Position numbers and translations under genes: made by a program. A DNA stretch of 64,000 nt from an uncultured Oscillospiraceae bacterium. Lineage in GTDB: Bacteria; Bacillota; Clostridia; Oscillospirales; Acutalibacteraceae. The stretch covers positions 1 to 64,000 of the forward strand of contig URPR01000003.1 of NCBI GenBank assembly GCA_900549775.1. Reading direction: 5' to 3'. Positions 15,901 through 23,440 of this stretch are shown piece after piece (the stretch's first letter is position 1; every line of letters begins with the position of its first letter). Below the pieces are notes generated by a model. It ran no database searches and had not been told where the DNA came from. It saw only the letters and a list, made by a program, of their open reading frames with translations.

Positions 15901-15950
15901 TGTAAGCTGTCCCTCCCACACCTCCATAAAAATCAAAACCTCAGCTTACA
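15901..15950 (-). terminator. Attenuator-type hairpin within the precursor operon
   Basis: On the minus strand TGTAAGCTG (15950-15942) pairs with CAGCTTACA (15909-15901), a perfect 9-bp stem with a 32-base loop, followed at once by TTTTT. It lies in a 150-base gap after precursors 1 and 2 and before precursor 3. It can partly terminate transcription, so exporter genes and the first two peptides would be made in excess over, or independently of, the other twelve. Confidence 0.55.
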
Positions 15951-15960
15951 AGTTTAAACT

Positions 15961-16242
15961 TTAATTTACTTTGAACTTTTTCGGGTCTTCGCAAGCTCCT
16001 ATTACTTTCCATGGGGCTATCATCACGCCACCCGCTACATTGCTTAGCTTATCATCAGAAAGTTCTCCACTTTCAATAATGTTTCTTGCAAGTCCTGTCA
16101 TCTCTTTTGAAAATTTATCTTTAGTCATATCTTCATCAAGAAAAGGCTTGGCGACCTCATATGCCCCATCAATAGAGTTTTGCATTAAAAAGAAAGATCT
16201 CAAATCTTCATTTTCCGTTAAGCAATCTAAAAATTTCTCCAT
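15961..16242 (-). CDS. Nif11-like leader peptide precursor 2 (divergent type)
   Basis: 93 residues from the ATG at 16242, which has GGGAG eight bases upstream; GTG/ATG codons further upstream overlap the previous stop codon. The leader is longer (1-72, ending SNVAGG) and of another subtype, with AYEVAKPFLDEDMTKDKF shared in pattern with precursor 1. The 21-residue core VMIAPWKVIGACEDPKKF... has the only Cys found in any core. Confidence 0.75.
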   Translation of the reverse strand: MEKFLDCLTENEDLRSFFLMQNSIDGAYEVAKPFLDEDMTKDKFSKEMTGLARNIIESGELSDDKLSNVAGGVMIAPWKVIGACEDPKKFKVN

Positions 16243-16256
16243 ATAAGCATCTCCCA

Positions 16257-16556
16257 TCACATGTAATCATTTAAGTTGTTTAAGAAACCAACAATGCTGA
16301 CAAACTCGTCCTTTACTCCCCCAGAAATGTTTTCTAGGTCAAACTCAGACATCTCTTTATAATGCTTATCGTAAAGTTTCTCATGTACATATCTTATTCC
16401 ATCTTTAAATTCCTCAAAAGTCGTCTCTTTTAAATAAGGTTTAGCTAATTCATAGCCTTCTCTTGCTGATTTAGTGCTTGCAAATATCTGACGAAATTCA
16501 GGTTCTGTGAAAAGTTTTTCAAAAAAACATCTTAACTCTTTCCTCAACTCACTCAC
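16257..16556 (-). CDS. Nif11-like leader peptide precursor 1 (divergent type)
   Basis: 99 residues with a long leader (1-80) ending ENISGG and a 19-residue hydrophobic core (VKDEFVSIVGFLNNLNDYM). It shares YELAKPYLKETTFEEF with the precursor 2 pattern. The GTG at 16556 overlaps its purine-rich ribosome region; the TTG three codons later is better spaced, so the start is uncertain by three codons. It lies immediately after the exporter gene, so exporter and peptide are made from one transcript. The core could be a small membrane-active or signalling peptide. Confidence 0.72.
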   Translation of the reverse strand: MSELRKELRCFFEKLFTEPEFRQIFASTKSAREGYELAKPYLKETTFEEFKDGIRYVHEKLYDKHYKEMSEFDLENISGGVKDEFVSIVGFLNNLNDYM

Positions 16557-16559
16557 CCC

Positions 16560-18749
16560 CTAAACCAACTGACGTTTTGCCATCTCTGCAAAGCGCCCAT
16601 TTAACGCCATCAGCTCATCGTAGGTTCCTTCTTCTACTATTTTCCCTCTATGCAAATAAACTATCCTATCGCATTTTTTTATCGTCGACAGCCTATGAGC
16701 TATTACTATCCTCGTTATATCCATTTTCTCCAATGTGTCTACAACTATAGATTGAGTGATATTATCTAGCGCCGATGTAGCCTCATCAAACATCAAAAGT
16801 TCCGGGTTCGATATAAGTGCCCTTGCTATCATTATTCTCTGCTTTTGACCACCTGAAATACCTCCACCATCTTCAGAAACCATGGTGTGCATACCCATAG
16901 GCATGCTCTTTATATCTTCTGCACAACCGGCTTTTTCCGCCGCAACCCATGCGTCATCCATCGTAGCATTTGGGTTAGTGATAGTTATATTTGCAAAAAT
17001 GCTGTCTGCAAATAACTTGCCGTTTTGAAGAACTATACCGATCTTACGCCTTACACTATGAAGGTCTAACTTACTTAAACTTTGATTATCAAAATAAACT
17101 CCGCCCGATTGAGGTTTCTCAAACCCTAACAATAGCCTAAATAATGTTGATTTCCCACAACCTGTTGACCCTACTATTCCTAAGTATTCACCTTTTTTAA
17201 TAGATAAATTCAAATCATCAATAATGAGCGGGCTGTCCTTATCATATCTAAACTTCAAATGATTTATATCAATTTTTCCAGAAATAGAATCAACTTTAAT
17301 TCTATTGGCATTCGATTCCGGAACTTCCTTTAAAATAGGCTCTAGCAGCTCTATAGATGGCTTTAAGTAAGCTATTTCCGTTACTATTCCGGATATTTGC
17401 AATATAGATGCAGAGAACGCGCCGAATGCCGCATTAAATGCCATATAGTCAGCCGGTGGTATGTTACTAGAATATACAATCCAATAAATAAGCATTGTGC
17501 CACCTAAGCTAATGGCCCCATTTATAGCGCCTGAAAGCTTTATAAACATGTTGGGCGAAAATTGTATCTTTGCCAGCTTAGAGTAAAGCTTTGCCCATAT
17601 CGAAAATGCCCTAACCTCAGCACCCGCTACTTTAATTTTTGAAATTCCACTAAACAATTGGTAAACCGTACTATTCAACGCTGGAGATACTTTACTAGCC
17701 TCTTTGTTAAGCCTTGTGTAAAAATATCCATTTAAAAGGTTTGATGCCAACATGCAAAAAATTATCAACGTTGTAGGCAAAAAGAAACTTGCCGACAAAG
17801 ACGTTATTTGCCACAAATATACAAAAGAGAAAACAACCGTTAACATCGTAGGCATTAAATTTCCACTTATGGAACTACATATTTGATTCAGCCTAAACGT
17901 CCTTACCGCAAGGTCTCCTGAACCGTAATTTTTGAAAAAACCAATAGGCAAATTCAAAAGCCTTATCCACAGTGCTCCTTGTGTGCTAAATTGTATTTTG
18001 TCGCCTATTCTTGCTATCCATAATGACTGGAACAAGCTAAATATAGTCGAACCAAATGTGACTCCTAAAAGAAGCGCTCCCATAGGGAAAATATCTTTTA
18101 TCGTCCCGGAAGGTATAATCTGGTTATAAATAATTTGCGTAATCTTTGGCATTACGAGTCCCATTAAGCTTACAACTATAGCTATTCCCGCTAAAAACGA
18201 TATATCAAAAATTGAAAATGACCTCAAGACATATTTAATTAAATCTCTAACATTCATCGATCTATCATTCGGAAATGGCTTGTAAAAACATTTACCAAAA
18301 GCTGAAATGTTTTGAGCGGTACTTTTATTTATTCTTATTACCTTTTCCGTAACCGGATCTGTATATGAGTACCCACCAAATTTTCTGGGAATAAGCGTAA
18401 CTATTTTACCTTCTTTAGTTTGCGCTATTATCGGACCTTCACCGTGAACCCACCAGCTTCTCTTTAATGCTACCTCACGGCGTGTAAGTCCCGTTATGCC
18501 AAGAGCCGTGTCTAAGTTCGAATCATCTTGCATATCATATTTGCTCAAGACAATTCTGTCCATGTTATAATAATCGGTAACTCTGTCTAATGCTGCTGCA
18601 AGTTGGACATCTTTATTTTCATTTAAATTGTTCTTAAATTCTTCTTCAAAACTGTTCCCAACAGCAGATTTCGTTATCTCATTGCACGCCTCTTTGAACA
18701 TGTCTTTTTCAAGTAATTTCTTACTTTTAACCTTTTCTGAAAAATCCAT
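16560..18749 (-). CDS. NHLM exporter second subunit: permease / ATPase
   Basis: 729 residues, same length and order as the plus-strand paralogue at 8477-10666: soluble N-terminal region with RSWWVHG near residue 106, membrane helices about 165-440, and an ATPase with STGCGKST near 525, ISGGQKQR, LLMFDEATSALD and AHRLSTI. It lacks a C39 domain and presumably pairs with the exporter encoded 16 bases upstream. Ribosome site AAGGAGG. Located directly in front of the fourteen precursors, it is very likely part of their dedicated export machine. Confidence 0.9.
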   Translation of the reverse strand: MDFSEKVKSKKLLEKDMFKEACNEITKSAVGNSFEEEFKNNLNENKDVQLAAALDRVTDYYNMDRIVLSKYDMQDDSNLDTALGITGLTRREVALKRSWWVHGEGPIIAQTKEGKIVTLIPRKFGGYSYTDPVTEKVIRINKSTAQNISAFGKCFYKPFPNDRSMNVRDLIKYVLRSFSIFDISFLAGIAIVVSLMGLVMPKITQIIYNQIIPSGTIKDIFPMGALLLGVTFGSTIFSLFQSLWIARIGDKIQFSTQGALWIRLLNLPIGFFKNYGSGDLAVRTFRLNQICSSISGNLMPTMLTVVFSFVYLWQITSLSASFFLPTTLIIFCMLASNLLNGYFYTRLNKEASKVSPALNSTVYQLFSGISKIKVAGAEVRAFSIWAKLYSKLAKIQFSPNMFIKLSGAINGAISLGGTMLIYWIVYSSNIPPADYMAFNAAFGAFSASILQISGIVTEIAYLKPSIELLEPILKEVPESNANRIKVDSISGKIDINHLKFRYDKDSPLIIDDLNLSIKKGEYLGIVGSTGCGKSTLFRLLLGFEKPQSGGVYFDNQSLSKLDLHSVRRKIGIVLQNGKLFADSIFANITITNPNATMDDAWVAAEKAGCAEDIKSMPMGMHTMVSEDGGGISGGQKQRIMIARALISNPELLMFDEATSALDNITQSIVVDTLEKMDITRIVIAHRLSTIKKCDRIVYLHRGKIVEEGTYDELMALNGRFAEMAKRQLV

Positions 18750-18765
18750 TTATTTAGCCTCCTTT

Positions 18766-20943
18766 CTACTCGCTCTTAACTAAACGAGCATATTTCCCAT
18801 CGAGTTCTATTAACTCTTTGTGTGTACCTCTTTCTACTATCTCTCCATGCTCCAACATAACTATCTCATCTGCATCCCTGATGGTAGAAAGTCTATGTGC
18901 AACTATAAAGCAAGTTATTCCTCTTCTTCTTACTGCATCCATCACAGCTTTTTCTGTGGTCGGGTCCAGTGCAGACGTCGCTTCGTCCAGAATCATAATG
19001 CTTGGATTTGCAACAAATGCTCTAGCGATTTCAAATCTCTGCCTCTGTCCTCCTGAAAAGTCCTTTCCATTTTCAACTAAAACATGATTGTAACCGTTTT
19101 CCCTCAACAATATATCATCATGTATGCACGCGTCTTTGCAAGCTTTTATCAGCGTCTCTTCATCTATGGAAGTGTCCCACATGGTGATATTATTACGGAT
19201 GGTATCCTGGAACAAAGTAACTTCCTGATCCACCATAGAAAGCGAACCTCTATAAACCAGTCTATCTATTTCAGAGATTTTCTTTCCATCAAATAAAATC
19301 TCGCCATGTTCCACAGGATAAAGTCCCGCTATTAGTTTTGAAATGGTAGATTTACCACTGCCGCTTCCCCCAACCAGAGCTATCATTTGACCTTTTTCCG
19401 CTTTGATGTTTAAATCCTTCAAAACAGGAGCTGAAAGCGGGCTGTATGAAAAAGTCACATCTTTTATTTCTACTTTTCCATTTAATTTCTTAAAATCTTT
19501 TTTATTAAAAGCAGGATCATTCGTTTCATTGAGGTCTATTTTAACATCCGGCTGGTACCTCAATACGTCTTCTATTTTCGCCGTATCTCCGCTTAATGCC
19601 TGAATTTCTTGACCTATTCCAACTAAGTCTGAAACAGGAGATAAAAACTGGCTTAAGAAACTTTGGAATGCCAATAGCGTACCTGCTGTAAATCGGCCCA
19701 TTAAAATGTTGTAAACACCTAAGAGCAATATTACTATATCCGCAAACCCTTTTATCAAGGAAGGCAAGATAGAAACATATGCGTTTCTTTCTCTTATTTT
19801 TTGGACACCGTTTGAATATTTAGTTTGGTAGCCTATCCATTTCTGGAAGAAACCTGCTTCGCAGCCGCTGGATTTTATAGTTTCTATCATACTAATACCA
19901 GCAACCGTGCTACCTTGAAGCTGTCCGCCATCTCTAGATAATGCTTTATTATCGTTTTCATTTTGCCTCGATACAAGTTTTATGATAAGTATATTTATGA
20001 GCGCTGCTGCTAAGCCTATCAATGCCATAGCCCAGTCGTAATAGATGAGTACGGCAAAATAAACCCCTATCATTATTAAATTCAAAACAATCGGAGCTAC
20101 TCTATCGCAAATTGTCCGCGCTACTGTATCATTACTGTCTTGCCTGGAACTGATATCCCCCGTATATCTTTGCGAAAAAAATTCAACCGGCATCCTTAAC
20201 ACATGCCACATAAACAACATGCCGGAATTTACACTCATTTTCCCTTTTATCTTCAGCAAATAAATCGACCTCAAACCCGTTAAGGTGAACGTTATGATCA
20301 GTGTGAGTGTCATTGCCCCCAAAAGTGGCATCATTATGCTTCTATCCGCTCCATATAAGATTTTATCCGAGAAAACCTTTGAAAATACAGATTGTATGGA
20401 ACCGGTAATTGACAGCAAAAGACCTGCTAATAATACAAAACAAAGCGGAATAATCGCACCGTTCAATCTCTTCAGTAAAAACTTCATTACAGTTTGTTTT
20501 TCTCCATCTGCAACAAAATCTTCACCCGGAGTAAACGTTAAAGCTATTCCTGTAAACGACTTTTTAAATTCTTCCATAGGAACTTTAGTCATACCTGCAG
20601 CCGGGTCGGCTATGATAGCTTTGTCATTTTTGAAGCCACATAATACCACAAAATGGTTAAAATTCCAGTGTATTATAGCAGGATATGATACGTTTTCTTG
20701 CAACTTTTCAACACTGTTATATGAAAAGCCCTTTGCAACCATGCCGTTATGTCTCGCTGCAAGCAACATGTTTTTAGCGTTACAACCGTCCCTAGATACA
20801 CTGCACTCGTAACGTAATCTCTCAAGCGGTATATACTTTTTGTAATACGCAAATATCATTGCAAGTGAAGCTGCACCGCATTCTAGAGCTTCCATTTGGA
20901 GAATTATTGGCACTTTACAAACCTTATTACTCATTTTTTCCAT
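18766..20943 (-). CDS. NHLM peptide exporter: C39 peptidase / permease / ATPase
   Basis: 725 residues. The C39 domain has Gln16, Cys22 in ALECGAAS, His97 in FNHFVVL and Asp113 in IADPAAG, so it should cleave after the double Gly of the Nif11 leaders. The permease is at about 160-440. The ATPase has GGSGSGKST, FSGGQRQR, IMILDEATSALD and AHRLSTI. An in-frame ATG three codons downstream is an equally good start (AAAGGA spacing). It sits between the HlyD-like gene and the second ABC subunit. It is clearly homologous to 6285-8462, so the window holds two complete exporter pairs. Confidence 0.92.
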   Translation of the reverse strand: MEKMSNKVCKVPIILQMEALECGAASLAMIFAYYKKYIPLERLRYECSVSRDGCNAKNMLLAARHNGMVAKGFSYNSVEKLQENVSYPAIIHWNFNHFVVLCGFKNDKAIIADPAAGMTKVPMEEFKKSFTGIALTFTPGEDFVADGEKQTVMKFLLKRLNGAIIPLCFVLLAGLLLSITGSIQSVFSKVFSDKILYGADRSIMMPLLGAMTLTLIITFTLTGLRSIYLLKIKGKMSVNSGMLFMWHVLRMPVEFFSQRYTGDISSRQDSNDTVARTICDRVAPIVLNLIMIGVYFAVLIYYDWAMALIGLAAALINILIIKLVSRQNENDNKALSRDGGQLQGSTVAGISMIETIKSSGCEAGFFQKWIGYQTKYSNGVQKIRERNAYVSILPSLIKGFADIVILLLGVYNILMGRFTAGTLLAFQSFLSQFLSPVSDLVGIGQEIQALSGDTAKIEDVLRYQPDVKIDLNETNDPAFNKKDFKKLNGKVEIKDVTFSYSPLSAPVLKDLNIKAEKGQMIALVGGSGSGKSTISKLIAGLYPVEHGEILFDGKKISEIDRLVYRGSLSMVDQEVTLFQDTIRNNITMWDTSIDEETLIKACKDACIHDDILLRENGYNHVLVENGKDFSGGQRQRFEIARAFVANPSIMILDEATSALDPTTEKAVMDAVRRRGITCFIVAHRLSTIRDADEIVMLEHGEIVERGTHKELIELDGKYARLVKSE

Positions 20944-20993
20944 CCTTTCTCCTTTATTTATAAACTTTTCTTTTTAATTCGATTTAAATAAAA

Positions 20994-21887
20994 TTAAATT
21001 AATAAGTCTATCGGGTGCTTAGCTTCTGTAACGAATTTTACATTACATACAGTTCCGACATCTACCGCCAAATTTGCACCTTTACTATTTGACCACTCAA
21101 ACCCACTCTTCGTATTCGTATCAACATTTATCCTGATCCTAACTTCTACGCAGTCCCCTGTTAAGTCTAGTGCCGTAATATATTTTTTCGTCCCCATAGC
21201 GCTAACTATACTTTCCTCTGTTATCGTACTAGTTCCTATCCTACTAACTGTGCCTATCATATACCCGTATTCTTCTCTTTTTACATTCAGCGGAGTGACT
21301 TGAGCGGCCATTCCTACTTTAAAGTTCATAGCAGCAGAATACGGCACATAAGCTAAAATTTCTTTAGTATTTGATGCACTCTGATCTGATACATTTATAG
21401 CTACCTGATCTCCTTCTTGCACATTGGCCCTCAAAGAAGTTATCCCATTGATGGTACCAGGTTTGTCCGCTACTACAAAAGAACTAGTAATATACTGGTA
21501 TTTCAAAGCGTCTAAGCTTGCGCTGTTTGCTGCTCCAGTTGCTTGTAATGTAGCAATTTGCTGTAATAATTCTGTATTTGGTATAACGGCTAAAACGTCG
21601 CCCTTTTCTACAATGCTATTTTCTTTTACCAAGACGTCCGTTACAACGCCGTTAGAAACTGAATTAGAAATTATAACACTGTCAGCCGGAAACACAACTC
21701 CCTTAGCGTCCGTTCCAGATGAAATGTTTCCAGTAAAAGCCCATATTCCAACCAAAATGGCCATTACAACAATTGCAGAAATGATAACCCAAATATAAGG
21801 CCTTGTTATCCTTACATGCTGGTCTAACTGCTCCGGATTTGAAACTGTTTCCAAAGCTTCATCTCTGAAAAGTTTTTTTTCTTCCAT
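20994..21887 (-). CDS. NHLM-type secretion protein (HlyD family), full length
   Basis: 297 residues. N-terminal cytosolic segment (LFRDEALETVSNPEQLDQ), one membrane helix at about 33-52, then a lipoyl-like half (VVTDVLVKENSIVEKGDVLAVIP), a short helical hairpin at about 108-130, a second half (TSLRANVQEGDQVAI) and a C-terminal beta domain ending TEAKHPIDLLI. This is the adaptor of the NHLM exporters, extending from the membrane into the wall. Expressed from the promoter at 23226-23254, after the lipoprotein gene. The plus-strand copy at 5722 has lost the middle of this architecture. Confidence 0.88.
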   Translation of the reverse strand: MEEKKLFRDEALETVSNPEQLDQHVRITRPYIWVIISAIVVMAILVGIWAFTGNISSGTDAKGVVFPADSVIISNSVSNGVVTDVLVKENSIVEKGDVLAVIPNTELLQQIATLQATGAANSASLDALKYQYITSSFVVADKPGTINGITSLRANVQEGDQVAINVSDQSASNTKEILAYVPYSAAMNFKVGMAAQVTPLNVKREEYGYMIGTVSRIGTSTITEESIVSAMGTKKYITALDLTGDCVEVRIRINVDTNTKSGFEWSNSKGANLAVDVGTVCNVKFVTEAKHPIDLLI

Positions 21888-21920
21888 AAATCTTCCTCCT
21901 TTAGTTTTTATTAAAAACCA

Positions 21921-23054
21921 TTATTTTGCATTCTCATTTTCTTCACGCCATACCTTGCCGTTCTTTATTACCCAATATTTAGGCGTTTTGTCCAATTTGC
22001 CACTTTGTTTGAACTTAATCTGAGTTACCCCATTATATCCCTTTTCGTTCATCATAGCTTCAACAAACTCTTTGGCTGTGGTAACTTCTTTTAAATTGCT
22101 TGCAATCATTTTAATAAGATCAAAACCTTGTGCACTTATACTCGTTATGTCTAAATAAGTAATTTTAGATTCATTTTCATCATAAAATCTCTGTAATTTT
22201 TCATTAGAATCTACAGGGTAAGAGCTAGGCATTATCATACCTTCTAAATATTTGCCATAATCATTCATATAAGATAAATCATTAAAATACGCATCGGCCA
22301 ATATTTTCATGTTCGGGTCGCGTTCTTTTATAAGCTTAACCAGTTCTACGGCCCAGTCCATATCGTCAAAACTCAAAACTACAGCTTGTACTCCTAAAAC
22401 TTTCCATCTATTCCAAACTTCATCAAATTCACTTTGCTTGTTTGGCCCAGAAACTAAATCTATAATCGTGCTAACGCCATTACCACTAACTGCATCGTTA
22501 AATCCTTCTTGGAAATTTAAAGAATACTCTGAGTTTGAATGAGCTACAGCTATCCATTTATAACCTTTCTTTATTACATATTGTCCCAACGCATTTCCTG
22601 CATCCTCTGCCGATATTGTCATATTAAACACGTATTCATATCCTGCATTCATTGTTTTATCATAACATCCGTCTATTATAAATAAAGGTTTTTTCGCGTC
22701 ATTAAACAGCGTCGCTATCGTATCAACAATCTCAAACGATTGGAAAGTAAATGCCATTTGGAATTTTTCATCAGTAGCTACTTGCTGTGCATTTGTAATA
22801 CCATTGTCATAACTTCTACCATCATCAAAAAGTTTGTATTTTACAGTTATTCCTTCTTGTGCCAATTTAGCAATAGCTAAATCTACACCCGCTAAAAAAT
22901 CTTGCCTTTCCTCAAAATCTGCATTTGAACCCAAAAATGCTATGTTTAATTCTTTATTGCTCTTAAGTGGGTTCCAAACATCAGATTGGCCACATCCTGT
23001 AAGTAGCAATGTACATAACAGAACAGATAACAAAACACTAATTATTCTTTTCAT
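21921..23054 (-). CDS. Type I periplasmic-binding lipoprotein heading the peptide operon
   Basis: About 377 residues. Lipoprotein signal (MKRIISV then LLTGCGQS, lipobox Cys near residue 22). The mature part is a Leu/Ile/Val-binding-like (Peripla_BP_6) fold: ELNIAFLG start, KYKLFDDGRSYDNGI, and a C-terminal GYNGVTQIKF. The ATG at 23054 is chosen because TGGAG is six bases upstream and it starts the signal peptide; 23066 is possible. It is the first gene of the export operon and there is no ABC importer nearby, so it may act as a receptor, sensor or immunity protein rather than an importer subunit. That role is inference. Confidence 0.8.
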   Translation of the reverse strand: MKRIISVLLSVLLCTLLLTGCGQSDVWNPLKSNKELNIAFLGSNADFEERQDFLAGVDLAIAKLAQEGITVKYKLFDDGRSYDNGITNAQQVATDEKFQMAFTFQSFEIVDTIATLFNDAKKPLFIIDGCYDKTMNAGYEYVFNMTISAEDAGNALGQYVIKKGYKWIAVAHSNSEYSLNFQEGFNDAVSGNGVSTIIDLVSGPNKQSEFDEVWNRWKVLGVQAVVLSFDDMDWAVELVKLIKERDPNMKILADAYFNDLSYMNDYGKYLEGMIMPSSYPVDSNEKLQRFYDENESKITYLDITSISAQGFDLIKMIASNLKEVTTAKEFVEAMMNEKGYNGVTQIKFKQSGKLDKTPKYWVIKNGKVWREENENAK

Positions 23055-23092
23055 TTCGCACTCCATTTCTCCACCATTGTAATTTTTTACTT

Positions 23093-23164
23093 GAGGACTT
23101 TTAGTGATGGCTATTAAAGTCCTCGTAATGATATACTTAAAGTAATTTACCCTTCCTCCTTTTT
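23093..23164 (-). promoter_or_regulatory. Structured 5' leader of the peptide operon
   Basis: In the minus-strand leader a strong ribosome-like sequence (AAAAAGGAGGAAGG, 23164-23151) lies about 95 bases upstream of the first usable ATG and has no start codon behind it. It is followed by a perfect 9-bp hairpin, GAGGACTTT/AAAGTCCTC (23124-23116 with 23101-23093). No U-run follows the hairpin, so it is not a terminator. It could be a regulatory leader or the trace of a lost small gene. Confidence 0.4.
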
Positions 23165-23225
23165 AAGTAATAATCTACTGTTTTTGAATATTATGTGCAT
23201 ATTTTTTATATATTGCTACAAATCA

Positions 23226-23254
23226 ATTATATAATGCGATTTTATAAAAGTCAA
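23226..23254 (-). promoter_or_regulatory. Promoter of the 12-kb peptide export operon
   Basis: On the minus strand TTGACT (23254-23249), a 17-base spacer and TATAAT (23231-23226). It is the best promoter of this region and the only strong one I see before 10.9 kb, so all genes from the lipoprotein to the metallopeptidase are probably one transcription unit. Confidence 0.75.
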
Positions 23255-23323
23255 TATAAAATTTAGTTGTAAAAATATTTTTTATAATTTTTAAACAAAT
23301 CAGAATTATAGCGTATAAATTAA

Positions 23324-23337
23324 TGTAGTTTTCTACA
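23324..23337. promoter_or_regulatory. Candidate operator palindrome TGTAG-N4-CTACA
   Basis: A 14-base palindrome in the divergent region between the peptide operon and the oligopeptide-binding gene. The same half-site context CTACAAAT occurs at 23216-23223 and 23357-23364, flanking it. This arrangement suggests a regulator common to both directions; no regulator gene lies nearby. The rest of 23067-23440 holds the promoter and leader features and, for the rightward gene, a weak -10 (TAAAAT, 23403-23408). Confidence 0.35.
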
Positions 23338-23440
23338 CAAATAAACTTACATTTTACTACAAATTATTTTTAAAATGTTCTATACAAAAAAATAAAATAT
23401 GCTAAAATAGAAATAAAATAAAACTCTAAGGAGCTTTTTA

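Noticed and set aside
12006..16556. Lanthipeptide or proteusin biosynthesis cluster
   Set aside because: The leaders fit, but the cores lack Cys (one exception) and no LanM, YcaO, radical SAM, methyltransferase or nitrile hydratase gene is present.
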